Source of the DNA: an unidentified bacterial endosymbiont | Lineage (GTDB): Bacteria > Pseudomonadota > Gammaproteobacteria > Enterobacterales > Enterobacteriaceae | Assembly (NCBI RefSeq): GCF_918797525.1 | Contig: NZ_OU963893.1 | Location: forward strand, 3,162,001 to 3,226,000 | Direction: 5' to 3' | DNA length: 64,000 bases | Shown here: positions 44,193 to 54,641 of the stretch, one piece after another | Layout: every line of letters begins with the position of its first letter | How positions within the stretch are numbered: position 1 is the first letter of the stretch | The notes under the pieces: generated by a model | Database searches by the model: none | What the model saw: the letters and a program-made list of their open reading frames with translations, nothing else | Told to the model about the DNA's origin: nothing | Position numbers and translations under genes: made by a program

Positions 44193-46472
44193 TTAGTGAG
44201 CCGCTTCCGGCTTATGCTTCGCCGCGCTCTGGAAATCGTACGTCAGCTCATTCTTCGCCTGATCCAACGCCACGGTCACCTGGCCGCCGTCCACCAGCGA
44301 GCCAAACAACAGCTCGTTCGCCAGCGGTTTCTTCAGGTTATCCTGAATCACACGCGTCATGGGCCGCGCACCCATCGCACGATCATAACCTTTCTCAGCC
44401 AGCCAGTTGCGGGCCTCCTGGCTCACTTCCAACGACACGCCTTTCTGATCCAGCTGAACCTGCAGCTCGACGATGAACTTATCCACCACCTGATGGATCA
44501 CCTCAGTAGACAGGTGATCAAACCAGATAATGTTGTCCAGACGGTTACGGAACTCCGGCGTGAAGATCTTCTTGATCTCTTCCATCGCATCGGTGCTGTT
44601 ATCCTGGTGGATCAGACCGATGGATTTACGCTCGGTTTCACGTACGCCAGCGTTGGTGGTCATGACCAGCACCACGTTGCGGAAGTCCGCCTTGCGCCCG
44701 TTGTTGTCGGTCAGGGTCCCGTTATCCATCACCTGCAGCAGGATGTTGAACACATCCGGGTGCGCTTTCTCGATTTCATCAAGCAGCAGCACCGCATGCG
44801 GATGCTTGATAACCGCGTCGGTGAGCAGGCCGCCCTGGTCAAAGCCCACGTATCCCGGAGGCGCACCAATCAAACGGCTGACGGTGTGACGCTCCATATA
44901 CTCGGACATATCAAAACGCAGTAGCTCAATGCCCAGCGCTTTGGAGAGCTGAACCGTCACCTCGGTTTTCCCGACACCGGTGGGGCCGGCGAACAGGAAA
45001 GAACCGACCGGCTTATGGTCATGCCCCAGTCCGGCACGGGCCATCTTGATCGCTTCGGTTAAGGCCTCAATGGCTTTATCCTGACCAAAGACCAGCATTT
45101 TCAGTCGGTTGCCGAGCGTGCGCAGCGTGTCGCGATCGCTCTGAGAAACACTCTTCTCAGGAATACGCGCGATGCGGGCCACCACAGACTCAATATCCGC
45201 CACGTTAACGGTCTTCTTACGCTTGCTGGCCGGCATCAGGCGCGCACGCGCCCCCGCCTCATCAATTACGTCAATGGCCTTATCCGGCAGATGACGATCG
45301 TTGATGTATTTCACCGCCAGCTCCACCGCGGCACGCACCGCTTTTGCGGTATAACGCACGTCATGGTGCGCTTCGTACTTCGGTTTCAGGCCGTTAATGA
45401 TCTGCACCGTTTCGTCGACGGACGGCTCAGTCACATCAATTTTCTGGAAGCGACGCGCCAGGGCACGGTCTTTCTCGAAAATGTTGCTGAACTCCTGGTA
45501 GGTGGTGGAGCCCATCACGCGGATCTTGCCGCTTGAGAGCAGCGGTTTGATCAGGTTAGCGGCATCCACCTGGCCACCGGAGGCGGCGCCAGCACCGATA
45601 ATGGTGTGAATTTCATCGATAAACAGAATGCTGCTGGTGTCCTGCTCCAGCTGTTTCAACAGCGCCTTGAAGCGTTTTTCAAAATCACCACGGTATTTCG
45701 TGCCCGCCAGCAAAGAGCCGATATCCAGCGAATAAATGGTGCAATCGGCAATCACTTCCGGCACGTCGCCCTGCACAATACGCCAGGCAAGACCTTCAGC
45801 AATCGCGGTTTTACCGACGCCAGATTCCCCCACCAGCAGCGGGTTGTTTTTGCGGCGACGACACAGCACCTGGATCGCGCGCTCCAGCTCTTTATCGCGT
45901 CCAATCAGCGGGTCGATACCGCCAACGCGAGCAAGCTGGTTAAGGTTGGTGGTGAAGTTTTCCATACGATCCTCCCCGCCTGCTTGCTCTTCATTGTTGT
46001 TGACCTGATTACTGGGATCCGATGCCGGGTTAGGCTCGTCTTTTCGCGTACCGTGAGAGATAAAGTTCACCACGTCGAGTCGGCTGACTTCGTGTTTGCG
46101 CAGCAGATAGGCAGCCTGTGACTCCTGCTCGCTGAAGATGGCGACCAGCACGTTGGCGCCCGTCACTTCGCTACGTCCGGAAGACTGGACGTGGAAAACC
46201 GCGCGCTGCAATACGCGCTGGAAGCTGAGCGTCGGCTGCGTGTCGCGCTCTTCTTCGCTGGCAGGCAGCACCGGGGTGGTTTGTTCGATGAAGGCTTCGA
46301 GTTCCTGACGTAGCGCTACCAGATCCACGGAGCAGGCTTCCAGCGCTTCGCGGGCGGATGGGTTGCTAAGCAGTGCGAGCAGTAGGTGCTCGACGGTCAT
46401 AAACTCATGTCGGTGCTCACGCGCTCTGGCGAAAGCCATGTTTAAACTGAGTTCCAGTTCTTGATTGAGCAT
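44193..46472 (-). CDS. clpA: ClpA, ATP-dependent Clp protease ATP-binding subunit
   Basis: 759 residues from ATG 46472 ([20 protein letters not shown]); a start five codons earlier is not used in the family. It is a hexameric AAA+ unfoldase that feeds substrates to ClpP. It has an N-domain, a first AAA+ module with GESGVGKT (~214-221), a second with GPTGVGKT, and the arginine-finger region [13 protein letters not shown]. The IGL loop needed to dock ClpP is visible as KSIGLIHQD. It follows clpS with 27 bp between stop and start. Intact. Confidence 0.98.
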   Translation of the reverse strand: MLNQELELSLNMAFARAREHRHEFMTVEHLLLALLSNPSAREALEACSVDLVALRQELEAFIEQTTPVLPASEEERDTQPTLSFQRVLQRAVFHVQSSGRSEVTGANVLVAIFSEQESQAAYLLRKHEVSRLDVVNFISHGTRKDEPNPASDPSNQVNNNEEQAGGEDRMENFTTNLNQLARVGGIDPLIGRDKELERAIQVLCRRRKNNPLLVGESGVGKTAIAEGLAWRIVQGDVPEVIADCTIYSLDIGSLLAGTKYRGDFEKRFKALLKQLEQDTSSILFIDEIHTIIGAGAASGGQVDAANLIKPLLSSGKIRVMGSTTYQEFSNIFEKDRALARRFQKIDVTEPSVDETVQIINGLKPKYEAHHDVRYTAKAVRAAVELAVKYINDRHLPDKAIDVIDEAGARARLMPASKRKKTVNVADIESVVARIARIPEKSVSQSDRDTLRTLGNRLKMLVFGQDKAIEALTEAIKMARAGLGHDHKPVGSFLFAGPTGVGKTEVTVQLSKALGIELLRFDMSEYMERHTVSRLIGAPPGYVGFDQGGLLTDAVIKHPHAVLLLDEIEKAHPDVFNILLQVMDNGTLTDNNGRKADFRNVVLVMTTNAGVRETERKSIGLIHQDNSTDAMEEIKKIFTPEFRNRLDNIIWFDHLSTEVIHQVVDKFIVELQVQLDQKGVSLEVSQEARNWLAEKGYDRAMGARPMTRVIQDNLKKPLANELLFGSLVDGGQVTVALDQAKNELTYDFQSAAKHKPEAAH

Positions 46473-46499
46473 AGGCACCTCCCCCAATTTTATGCCTTT

Positions 46500-46820
46500 T
46501 CAGGCTTTTTCCAGCGTACACAGCAACGGATGCTCGTTCTCCCTTGCATAGTCGTTCACCATCGCCACTTTGGTCTCCGCGACTTCAGCGGTAAAAATGC
46601 CGCAAATCGCTTTGCCTCGATAGTGAACGGTAAGCATCAGTTGCGTTGCACGTTCAACATCATAAGAAAAGAACTTTTGTAGCACGTCAATAACAAATTC
46701 CATCGGCGTGTAATCATCGTTCATTAACATAACTTTATACATAGATGGCGGTTTTAGCGCGTCGCGCACTTTATCTTCCGCCTGCTGGTCAACATCCAGC
46801 CAGTCGTTGCTCTTACCCAT
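46500..46820 (-). CDS. clpS: ClpS, ClpA adaptor for N-degron substrates
   Basis: 106 residues, E. coli length. It binds N-terminal Leu, Phe, Tyr and Trp and delivers those proteins to Clp[21 protein letters not shown] forms the recognition pocket. It is co-transcribed with clpA, and divergent from cspD across a 267-bp region that holds both promoters. It works downstream of Aat, also in this window. Confidence 0.97.
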   Translation of the reverse strand: MGKSNDWLDVDQQAEDKVRDALKPPSMYKVMLMNDDYTPMEFVIDVLQKFFSYDVERATQLMLTVHYRGKAICGIFTAEVAETKVAMVNDYARENEHPLLCTLEKA

Positions 46821-47087
46821 TTTGCATAATCACTTTGAATCTACCTCAGATGTTAGATAACAATCATCTATTACTGTCATCCGCGATGTCTGTCACAAAC
46901 TGTTGCAATAGCGTTAACTGCTTCAAATTTTGGTTGATTATTGTCCCAACTCCAGCGCCAAACGCTTGACGGCATGATTCGTTTATCTAAATTGTACAAG
47001 CGTGAGTTGGCGAGGTTTTGAACAGCCCCCACTCCACCACCGGTTCATTCCATCTTAATTTATAAGACTTACGAAGGATGTCGAAGC

Positions 47088-47309
47088 ATGGAAATGGGTA
47101 CTGTTAAGTGGTTCAACAACGCCAAAGGGTTTGGATTCATCTGCCCTGAAGGCGGCGGCGAAGATATCTTCGCTCACTATTCCACCATTCAGATGGATGG
47201 TTACAGGACGCTAAAAGCCGGGCAATCCGTCCGGTTCGATGTACACCAGGGGCCAAAAGGCAATCATGCCAGTCTTATCGTGCCCGTTGAAGCAGAAGCC
47301 GTTGCCTAG
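47088..47309 (+). CDS. cspD: CspD, cold-shock-like protein, replication inhibitor
   Basis: 73 residues with the cold-shock domain RNP motifs (KGFGFICPEGG, DIFAHYSTI). In E. coli CspD is not cold-induced; it is made in stationary phase, binds single-stranded DNA and inhibits replication, and is degraded by Lon. Good GAAGGATG ribosome-binding site. It converges with macB on a shared terminator. Confidence 0.96.
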   Translation: MEMGTVKWFNNAKGFGFICPEGGGEDIFAHYSTIQMDGYRTLKAGQSVRFDVHQGPKGNHASLIVPVEAEAVA

Positions 47310-47340
47310 CGCTTTGATTCATTGTGTACACCCTGCAGAC

Positions 47341-47371
47341 AAAATGCCAGCCCGATCGGCTGGCATTTTTA
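47341..47371. terminator. Bidirectional terminator between cspD and macB
   Basis: AAAATGCCAGC / GCTGGCATTTT 11-bp arms around a 7-base loop. Confidence 0.9.
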
Positions 47372-47379
47372 TTTTCAGG

Positions 47380-49320
47380 CTATTCCCGCGCCAGCGCATC
47401 CACCGGATCTAATCGTGCCGCGTTGCGTGCCGGTAACCAGCCGAACAGGATGCCGGTAAACGTCGAGCACAAAAACGCGGTGAGGATCGCCACAGGCGAG
47501 AAACCAATTTCCCAGCCGGGCAAAAATAGCTGCAGAGCAAACGCAATCATCATCGACAGCGCAATCCCCATCGCGCCGCCAACCAGACACACCAGCACCG
47601 CTTCAATCAAAAACTGTTGCAGTACATCGCTGGCTCTCGCGCCAACCGCCATGCGGATACCAATCTCCCGCGTGCGTTCCGTCACAGACACCAGCATGAT
47701 ATTCATCACCCCAATCCCGCCGACCACCAGCGAAATGACCGCCACCAGCGTCAGGAACATCTGTAGAGTACGTGTGGTCTTTTCCGCCGTTTTCAAGAGA
47801 CCGTCCATATTCCAGGTGAAGAAATCTTTCTTCCCGTGGCGCAGGGTTAACAGCCGCTCAAGCTGCTGCTCGGCCAGCGCGCTGTCATAGCCCTCTTTGA
47901 CGCGCACGGTGATGGAGTTAAGCCAGGACTGGCCCATGATCCGCCCGGATATCGTGGAGTACGGCAGCCAGACGCGCAGATTCTTGCTGCTGCCAAACAT
48001 CGACTGCTTTTCTTCTGCTACGCCAATAACCGTGGCGGGCATGTTACCCACCAGAATCACTTCGCCCACCACACTGGTTTTATTGGGGAACAATTGCCGG
48101 CGCGAGTTAATGTCTAACACCACAACCTGCGCCCTGCGCGCCAGCTGTTCGGCGTTGAAGGTCGCGCCTTCGCTGAAGGTCATTCCGTAGACGTTAAAAT
48201 AGTCTCCGCTGACGCCATTGGCGCTGGCGGCGACGTCGATATTGCCGTAACGCAGGCGCAGATTTTGCGAAACCGAAGGCGTAGCGGAGTTTACCCACGG
48301 CTGGCGCTGGATCGCCAACAGGTCGTCGTATTTTAGCGCCTGCTGATACTGCGGTTCATCATCGCCAAAGTCTTTACCGGGATAGATATCAATGGTGTTG
48401 GTGCCAATGGCGCGGATGTCGGCCAGTACCAGCTGTTTGGCCGCATCGCCCACCACCACGATTGACACCACCGATGCAATACCGATGATGATGCCAAGCA
48501 TGGTGAGCAGAGTACGCATTTTATTGGCCGCCATCGCCAGCCAGGCCATGGTCAGCGCTTCGCGAAAACCGCTATAAAACTGTCCCCATCCGGTGGCCGC
48601 AGGCAACACCTCCTTCGGTGCCACGGCTTGCCCCTGGCGCGCAGGCGGGTTGCTGACCAGTTCGCCGTCATGGATCTCAACGATGCGCTCCGCCTGGGCG
48701 GCCACCTGCGGATCGTGGGTGACGATAATCACCGTGTGCCCCTGATCGCGAAGCTGGTGCAGGATCGCCATCACCTCCTCACCGGAATGGCTGTCGAGCG
48801 CGCCGGTGGGTTCATCCGCGAGGATCACCTGCCCGCCGTTCATCAGCGCACGGGCAATACTTACGCGCTGCTGTTGACCACCGGACAACTGCGAGGGTGG
48901 GTAATCCACCCGCTCCGCCAGCCCCAGACGGGTCAATAATGCCTTTGCGCGTTCCAGACGTTTTTCGCGCTCAACCCCGGCATACACCGCAGGCACTTCA
49001 ACGTTTTGCGCGGCGCTCAGGTGCGAAAGCAGGTGGTAACGCTGGAAAATAAAGCCAAAATGTTCACGACGCAGTTTCGCCAGCGCGTCGCTATCCAACG
49101 TTGAGACGTCCGTCCCGGCCACACGATAGGTTCCGCTGGTGGGTTTATCCAGGCAGCCAAGAATATTCATCAGCGTTGATTTACCGGAACCCGATGCTCC
49201 GACAATCGCCACCATTTCACCCGCTTCTACCTGCAGGGAGATCCCCTTCAGGACCTCCACCGGGCCATCGCCTGAAGGATAGCTGCGGCGGATGTCCTTT
49301 AGCTCAAGCAACGCCGTCAT
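47380..49320 (-). CDS. macB: MacB, macrolide/enterotoxin ABC exporter ATPase-permease
   Basis: 646 residues. The N-terminal ATPase has Walker [10 protein letters not shown], signature [15 protein letters not shown] and Walker B VILADEP. A membrane span near residue 270, a large periplasmic domain and three C-terminal spans make up the permease. With MacA and TolC it forms a tripartite pump driven by periplasmic substrate binding. Its start overlaps the macA stop by 4 bp. Intact. Confidence 0.97.
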   Translation of the reverse strand: MTALLELKDIRRSYPSGDGPVEVLKGISLQVEAGEMVAIVGASGSGKSTLMNILGCLDKPTSGTYRVAGTDVSTLDSDALAKLRREHFGFIFQRYHLLSHLSAAQNVEVPAVYAGVEREKRLERAKALLTRLGLAERVDYPPSQLSGGQQQRVSIARALMNGGQVILADEPTGALDSHSGEEVMAILHQLRDQGHTVIIVTHDPQVAAQAERIVEIHDGELVSNPPARQGQAVAPKEVLPAATGWGQFYSGFREALTMAWLAMAANKMRTLLTMLGIIIGIASVVSIVVVGDAAKQLVLADIRAIGTNTIDIYPGKDFGDDEPQYQQALKYDDLLAIQRQPWVNSATPSVSQNLRLRYGNIDVAASANGVSGDYFNVYGMTFSEGATFNAEQLARRAQVVVLDINSRRQLFPNKTSVVGEVILVGNMPATVIGVAEEKQSMFGSSKNLRVWLPYSTISGRIMGQSWLNSITVRVKEGYDSALAEQQLERLLTLRHGKKDFFTWNMDGLLKTAEKTTRTLQMFLTLVAVISLVVGGIGVMNIMLVSVTERTREIGIRMAVGARASDVLQQFLIEAVLVCLVGGAMGIALSMMIAFALQLFLPGWEIGFSPVAILTAFLCSTFTGILFGWLPARNAARLDPVDALARE

Positions 49321-50432
49321 TGAGCGGCCCCTGGCAGGCTTTCGCTGATAACGACCTCCTCACCCTCTTCCAGCCCTTTCACCACCACCACGTCGGTGTC
49401 ATTGCGCGCGCCAATCACCACTTCACGCTCGCGCGTTTCACCGTTGCGCAACACTTTGACCTTGTAGCGGCTATCGCCGGTAGCTTCACCCAGCGCAGAC
49501 AAGGGAACGGTCAGCACGTTTTTTTCCCCGGTAAGCTGAATATGTACCTGAGCGGTCATATCCAGACGCAGCACGCCCTGCGGGTTAGGTACCTCAAAAC
49601 GGGCATAATAGAAGATGGCATCGTTCACTTTTTCGGGCGTCGGCAGAATGTCCTTTAGCTGGCCCTCATAGCGGGTTTGCGGATCGCCAAGCACGGTAAA
49701 CCAGGCGTGTTGCCCGGGCTTAAGGTGAATGATATCCGCCTCTGAAACCTGGGCTTTCACCAGCATGGTGCTCATGTCCGCGAGCGTCAGAATGTTGGGC
49801 GCCTGCTGGGCTGCAATTACCGTCTGGCCCTGCAGGGTCGTTATCTGCGTCACTTCCCCGGCCATCGGCGCCACGATTTTGGTGTAGTCCAGGTTGGTTT
49901 TTGCCGTGTCCAGGGAGGCCTGATTACGCTTGATCTGCGCATCAATGGTGCCAATCTGAGCCTGTTTCACCGCCAGCTCTGTCGAGGCCTTGTCCAGATC
50001 CTGTTTCGAGATGGCCTGCGTTTTCGCCAGCGCCTGCTGGCGCGTGAGGGTGACCTGGGCAAGATTACGTTCAGCCTGCGCCTGGGCACGCTGGGCCCGA
50101 AGCTCCATGAGCGTCGCTTCCACTTCGCGGATCTGGTTTTCCGCCTGCTCAGGATCGATAACGCCCAGCAGTTCGCCTTTTTTCACCCCGTCGCCAATGT
50201 CGACAGACAACGTTTTCAACTGGCCGCTGACCTGCGCGCCCACGTCAACTTTACGCAAGGCATCGAGTTTGCCCGTCGCCAGCACATTTTGCTGCAGTTC
50301 GCCGGGGCGGACAATCAGCGTCTGATACTGCGGCACCGGCGCATTCAGCACCTGCCATAGCCAGAATCCGCCAATCACAATCACTACCGCCAGCAGCAGA
50401 AACAGCTTTCTGCGTTTTCCCTTGAGGTTCAT
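49317..50432 (-). CDS. macA: MacA, periplasmic adaptor of the MacAB-TolC pump
   Basis: 371 residues from ATG 50432 ([14 protein letters not shown]), equal to E. coli MacA; a start nine codons upstream is in frame but not expected. It has one N-terminal membrane anchor, a lipoyl domain ([15 protein letters not shown]), a long alpha-helical hairpin (residues ~95-170) and beta-barrel and membrane-proximal domains. It stimulates MacB ATPase and contacts TolC. First gene of macAB. Confidence 0.96.
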   Translation of the reverse strand: MNLKGKRRKLFLLLAVVIVIGGFWLWQVLNAPVPQYQTLIVRPGELQQNVLATGKLDALRKVDVGAQVSGQLKTLSVDIGDGVKKGELLGVIDPEQAENQIREVEATLMELRAQRAQAQAERNLAQVTLTRQQALAKTQAISKQDLDKASTELAVKQAQIGTIDAQIKRNQASLDTAKTNLDYTKIVAPMAGEVTQITTLQGQTVIAAQQAPNILTLADMSTMLVKAQVSEADIIHLKPGQHAWFTVLGDPQTRYEGQLKDILPTPEKVNDAIFYYARFEVPNPQGVLRLDMTAQVHIQLTGEKNVLTVPLSALGEATGDSRYKVKVLRNGETREREVVIGARNDTDVVVVKGLEEGEEVVISESLPGAAQ

Positions 50433-50590
50433 AAATATTCCAGTTAAATGTTCTGGCAATCATATGCGGTAATTCTAACTAAACCACACGTCAACGAAAC
50501 CCCTGAATTCTGGAATTGCCCGGATTTGTTGACACGTTATTGACAAAAGCCCAACTGAAATGGCGTCTTCCTTAAGAAGCAGGATTTACC

Positions 50591-50807
50591 ATGTCTTTCA
50601 TCATCGATAGCCCCTGTTCACGCCTGCCGGAGCCGAAATCCGGCTGGCAGCTTTTCACAAGCCTGGCTTCAGGCCGCATGGCCCCGGGGCAGGCATGGCA
50701 GAACCCCGCGTATCGCCGTAAATTCCTGTTACGTTCACTGGCAATGCCCTTTTGCACCGCTCGCCTGCTGGGTCGCCTGACGCAACAAGTCATTCAGCCA
50801 CCCGCAG
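50591..50807 (+). pseudogene. ybjX: ybjX relic (DUF535/VirK family), 3' end deleted
   Basis: ATG 50591 with an AGGA ribosome-binding site starts a DUF535-type N-terminus (SGWQLFTSLASGRM, NPAYRRKFLLRSLAMP), then stops resembling YbjX after about 65-70 codons. From 50808 the frame simply reads antisense through the 3' end of ybjD. E. coli YbjX has about 330 residues and lies, as here, divergent from macA and convergent with ybjD, so the missing ~260 codons were deleted between the two genes. The junction left the ybjD stop codon intact. Confidence 0.75.
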
Positions 50808-52466
50808 TTAATCGGCCCTCCCGCGCGCCAGCCACAGCACGCGAGAGAACATTTTGCGCAGCAAGACTGGAATGGATTCAACGCCGCGTCTCCCCGCTTC
50901 CGACGCTACTTCGATCGCCAGATCCGGTTTTGACGAGCGGTGAATCGCTTTGGTTATCACGCGCCTGGTGTTCATCGGCACGTTCAAGGGCAGCATCGCC
51001 ACGCGGTGGAAAACATCGGCAAATCCCTGGCGGTACATAAAGTGTTCCATGTCCAGCGCCGGCAGCAGGGTTAAATGATCCCGTTCTTCTTCCCGGTCCC
51101 CGTTGAGCAGACCGCGCACGGTCGCGGCATATTTTTTACCCGCGTCATCGCCATCCACCAGCACGTGCCATTCAATGCCCATCCGACGTGCGAATTTAAT
51201 CAGCGGTTTTAATCCCGACTGCGCAAACTCGATGACCTTAATGCCTTCCGCATCAAAATGGTGGCCACACTGGCGCGCCAGTTCGTTGATGACCCAGGTT
51301 TCGGTCTCCCCCTCCACCAGCAGCCAGCAGCGCGCAAACAGCGACGAGGCGCGGTTAAAGCGAATATGAAACGCAATCCGGCGTCCATCTTCTGCGCTCA
51401 GGCCGCCCGGCCCCAGCCGGAAAGCCGAGACGCGGGAAGACTCGCGCACCAGGCGGCAGACATATTCCACCGGCGTTAGCGAGAGCAGCTCTCCCGAGTT
51501 AGTGGTGGTGATGCGCTGCAGCGGCAGCAAATTGAGCAGGTGCCATGCCACGGAGAGCATAATGGGATGCAGGCGGGTTTCGGGATCTTCCACCAGCAAC
51601 AGCGGGCGCGCATCGCTGTCCAGGCGAACGGTGCCTTTCGCCTGCAAAAGCGTTGAGAATAACCCCAGCAGGATCACCCGCTGGTTGCGTCCACCGGGCC
51701 GGTCAATCATCCGGTTGATAATATCAAGGTAGCGCCAGCTGCGTTGTTCATCATGTGAACGGCGGCGCATCAACCGATGGCGCGACTGCGTTGTTCCCTG
51801 CTCGGCAAAGTAGTGCTCCAGCAGTTGCACCATCGCGGAGAGTCCCTGGCGGATCTGACCATCGCTCAGATTCTGCGGACGCGAAACCAGCTCCCGGGCC
51901 AGGTAATCCAGCTCGCGGGCGGTCACTTCCACCTCGGGCATTTTCGGCACGGTGCCGTTTCTGATCCGGCGCATAAAGCGCGCATCACGCAAGCGCAGGA
52001 CCGGCATCAGGCGAATAAGCTGACGCGCCAGCGCGTCAATATTCATAAGGGGGATCGGGTTACCTTTCTGGTCGAGAAATTCACGCAGGGTGAGGACACT
52101 GTCATGGTCAGCCAGCTCGCCTTCCAGGCGGTAGAAAATGCGGCGAAAGCCGTCATCACATGGCACCCAGCAGGGCGACAACGGCCGGAATCGGCGCACG
52201 TGATGGCGGCCCGGCTCAGATTCGCGAAAAGTAAGGATAATATGCAGATGTTTTTCGCGCCCCGCGACGTCGCCGGGAGGGAACCAGAAATCATCATGTA
52301 CGAAGTGATATAACGTCTCCTCCGGTGAAAGCAACAGCGTAAGCGCATCCAGCAAACTGGATTTACCCCACGCGTTCTCTCCGATCAACACGTTGTTCTC
52401 TTCCAACTGGAGCGACAGGCGGTTGATTCCGCGAAATCCGACAATTTCCACACGTTCGAGAAGCAT
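50808..52466 (-). CDS. ybjD: YbjD, OLD-family ATPase/TOPRIM protein
   Basis: 552 residues from ATG 52466 (MLLERVEIVGFRGINRL), the E. coli length; 25 upstream in-frame residues are unsupported. The N-terminal SMC/RecF-like ATPase has P-loop GENAWGKSSL (~residue 34). The C-terminal TOPRIM domain has LLVEGETETWVI and VLVDGDDAGKKY. It belongs to the OLD (overcoming lysogenization defect) nuclease type, whose members often act in phage defence or DNA repair; the role of YbjD itself is not established. The gene is complete although its 3' neighbour ybjX was deleted up to the stop codon. Confidence 0.94.
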   Translation of the reverse strand: MLLERVEIVGFRGINRLSLQLEENNVLIGENAWGKSSLLDALTLLLSPEETLYHFVHDDFWFPPGDVAGREKHLHIILTFRESEPGRHHVRRFRPLSPCWVPCDDGFRRIFYRLEGELADHDSVLTLREFLDQKGNPIPLMNIDALARQLIRLMPVLRLRDARFMRRIRNGTVPKMPEVEVTARELDYLARELVSRPQNLSDGQIRQGLSAMVQLLEHYFAEQGTTQSRHRLMRRRSHDEQRSWRYLDIINRMIDRPGGRNQRVILLGLFSTLLQAKGTVRLDSDARPLLLVEDPETRLHPIMLSVAWHLLNLLPLQRITTTNSGELLSLTPVEYVCRLVRESSRVSAFRLGPGGLSAEDGRRIAFHIRFNRASSLFARCWLLVEGETETWVINELARQCGHHFDAEGIKVIEFAQSGLKPLIKFARRMGIEWHVLVDGDDAGKKYAATVRGLLNGDREEERDHLTLLPALDMEHFMYRQGFADVFHRVAMLPLNVPMNTRRVITKAIHRSSKPDLAIEVASEAGRRGVESIPVLLRKMFSRVLWLARGRAD

Positions 52467-52753
52467 ACATCCCCCGACAGATGAGCACTTTTCCTTTAAG
52501 TTATCAGCAGTATAGCGGCATACGCCGGGCCACGACAGCATAACGTTCTCCCCGGTAGCGTGGACGGTGCGCGCTTTATCGCCGTTTTACCCATAAATAA
52601 CATCACATGGCTTTAAATCAGATTAATCAAATTTATTTAAGTAGCGCAGGGATGTTCTTACTTTTTAAAATAATGGCTCTTTGCGTTGTCATTCTTTATG
52701 GCGATATAGCCCATACGCGGGAAAGCGTGTGGATGTTTATTATTGAGGTGGTT

Positions 52754-53449
52754 ATGTTCAGAAAATTAGCGGCAGAATGTTTTGGTACATTCTGGCTGGT
52801 GTTTGGTGGTTGCGGTAGCGCCGTACTGGCAGCAGCATTCCCGGAATTAGGCATTGGTTTTGTCGGCGTGTCGCTGGCATTTGGTTTAACCGTATTAACC
52901 ATGGCGTTTGCCGTGGGCCATATTTCCGGTGGCCATTTTAACCCGGCAGTGACATTAGGCTTATGGGCGGGCGGGCGTTTCCCGACAAAAGACATTATTG
53001 GTTATATTGTGGCCCAGGTCGTGGGGGGCATTATTGCCGCTGCGGTCCTGTACGTGATTGCCAGCGGAAAAGCGGGCTTCGACGCGGCGTCCAGCGGCTT
53101 TGCCTCTAATGGATTCGGCGAACATTCACCGGGCGGCTACTCAATGCTGTCTGCCATCGTGATTGAAATTGTGCTCACGGCGGGCTTCCTGTTGGTTATT
53201 CACGGCGCCACTGACAAACAGGCTCCGGTGGGCTTCGCGCCCATTGCCATTGGTCTGGCGCTGACCCTTATCCACCTGATCTCCATTCCGGTAACCAACA
53301 CCTCCGTTAATCCGGCGCGCAGTACCGCCGTGGCTATCTTCCAGGGCGGTTGGGCGCTGCAACAGCTATGGCTGTTCTGGGTGATGCCAGTCATTGGCGG
53401 TCTGCTGGGCGGCGTGCTGTACCGCACACTGCTGGAAAAACGCCGTTAA
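52754..53449 (+). CDS. aqpZ: AqpZ, aquaporin Z
   Basis: 231 residues from ATG 52754 ([16 protein letters not shown]), preceded by GAGGTGG; a 49-residue extension in frame is not part of aquaporins. Six membrane helices and two NPA loops (HFNPAVT and VNPARST) with the selectivity Arg directly after the second NPA. It is an inner-membrane water channel. Terminator follows. Intact. Confidence 0.97.
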   Translation: MFRKLAAECFGTFWLVFGGCGSAVLAAAFPELGIGFVGVSLAFGLTVLTMAFAVGHISGGHFNPAVTLGLWAGGRFPTKDIIGYIVAQVVGGIIAAAVLYVIASGKAGFDAASSGFASNGFGEHSPGGYSMLSAIVIEIVLTAGFLLVIHGATDKQAPVGFAPIAIGLALTLIHLISIPVTNTSVNPARSTAVAIFQGGWALQQLWLFWVMPVIGGLLGGVLYRTLLEKRR

Positions 53450-53492
53450 TTGTTTTCTCTCCTTGTGGGTGATACACCCCCACATCAACACG

Positions 53493-53521
53493 GGCCGGGT
53501 AAGCGCTACCCGGCTTTTTTT
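53493..53521 (+). terminator. Terminator of aqpZ
   Basis: GCCGGGT / ACCCGGC arms with a 7-base loop and seven Ts. Confidence 0.9.
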
Positions 53522-53597
53522 ATTGTGCCTTTACCTGAGAGCCTTTATTGGGTAGTGTCTCTGGCGCTTAGCAAATACTCAAAAGGACCGGCTGTTC

Positions 53598-54497
53598 ATG
53601 TTTTCAGGACTCCTCATCATTCTTCTGCCCCTGATCCTGGGCTACCTTATTCCGCTGCATAAAGAATCTGCGTTACGGCTCATCAACCGTTTTTTAAGCT
53701 GGATTGTCTACGTTATTCTTTTCTTTATGGGGATTAGCCTGGCATTCCTGGATAATTTGTCCGCCAATTTGCTGTCGATCCTGCATTATTCTGCCGTCAC
53801 CGTGGTGGTTATTTTGCTGTGCAATATTGCCGCACTGCTCTGGCTGGAACGCACTATTCCGTGGAAAAATAAGCACCATCAGGAAAAATTACCTTCGCGT
53901 ATTGCGATGGCGCTGGAATCATTAAAATTATGCGGCGTTGTGGTTCTGGGTTTTATTCTCGGGCTCAGCGGCTGGAATTTTTTACAACATGCCACCGAAG
54001 CCAGCGAATATACCTTGATCTTCCTGCTGTTCCTGATTGGCATCCAGCTTCGCAACAACGGTATGACCCTAAAACAGATTGTCCTTAACCGTCGGGGGAT
54101 GATCGTCGCCGTGGTGGTGGCCGCCAGTTCGCTGGTCGCGGGCATCATCAACGCCTTTATTCTCGACCTGCCGCTGAAAACCGGCCTGGCGATGGCATCC
54201 GGGTTTGGCTGGTATTCTCTGTCCGGCATTTTGCTGACGGAATCCTTTGGGCCAGTCATTGGCAGCGCCGCATTCTTCAACGACCTGGCGCGCGAGCTGA
54301 TCGCCATTATGCTGATCCCGGGCCTGGTGCGCCGCAGCCGCTCTACGGCGCTGGGTCTGTGCGGCGCCACCTCAATGGACTTTACCCTGCCGGTTTTACA
54401 GCGCTCGGGCGGCCTGGAGATGGTGCCTGCCGCCATCGTTCACGGCTTTATTCTGAGCCTGCTGGTGCCCATTCTGATGGCGCTGTTCTCTGCCTGA
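53598..54497 (+). CDS. lysO: LysO, L-lysine exporter
   Basis: 299 residues, E. coli LysO (YbjE) length. It is a DUF340-family inner-membrane protein with about eight spans that exports lysine and gives thialysine resistance. Conserved parts include GISLAFLDNLSANLLS, MASGFGWYSLSGIL and FNDLARELIAIMLIPGL, the last with the functionally important acidic residues Asp and Glu. It stands between aqpZ and hcp. No classical terminator; a GGCGG/CCGCC hairpin follows without a T-run. Confidence 0.94.
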   Translation: MFSGLLIILLPLILGYLIPLHKESALRLINRFLSWIVYVILFFMGISLAFLDNLSANLLSILHYSAVTVVVILLCNIAALLWLERTIPWKNKHHQEKLPSRIAMALESLKLCGVVVLGFILGLSGWNFLQHATEASEYTLIFLLFLIGIQLRNNGMTLKQIVLNRRGMIVAVVVAASSLVAGIINAFILDLPLKTGLAMASGFGWYSLSGILLTESFGPVIGSAAFFNDLARELIAIMLIPGLVRRSRSTALGLCGATSMDFTLPVLQRSGGLEMVPAAIVHGFILSLLVPILMALFSA

Positions 54498-54531
54498 TAC
54501 CCCTCTGGCGGTAGCTCTCCTGCCGCCAAAA

Positions 54532-54627
54532 TTGCGCTAAATCAATATCCCTCGCGTTTGTCGAAGAAAGCCCTTTTCACCTTTCTGGCTCAGGCATAAT
54601 CTTAAACATGTATATTAAATATAACTT
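54532..54627 (+). promoter_or_regulatory. hcp-hcr promoter with FNR-like and NsrR-like sites
   Basis: TTGCGCTAAATCAA (54532-54545) is a degenerate FNR box. CATAAT (54595-54600) is a candidate -10. The 23-bp interrupted palindrome at 54605-54627 (AACATGTATAT-T-AAATATAACTT) has the 11-1-11 layout of NsrR operators. In E. coli hcp is activated by FNR and repressed by NsrR at comparable positions. Confidence 0.6.
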
Positions 54628-54641
54628 TAACAGGTGTGATT

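Noticed and set aside
50591..51040. A 149-residue protein reading from ybjX into ybjD
   Set aside because: Only the first ~70 codons match YbjX; the rest is antisense to ybjD. Annotated as a relic.
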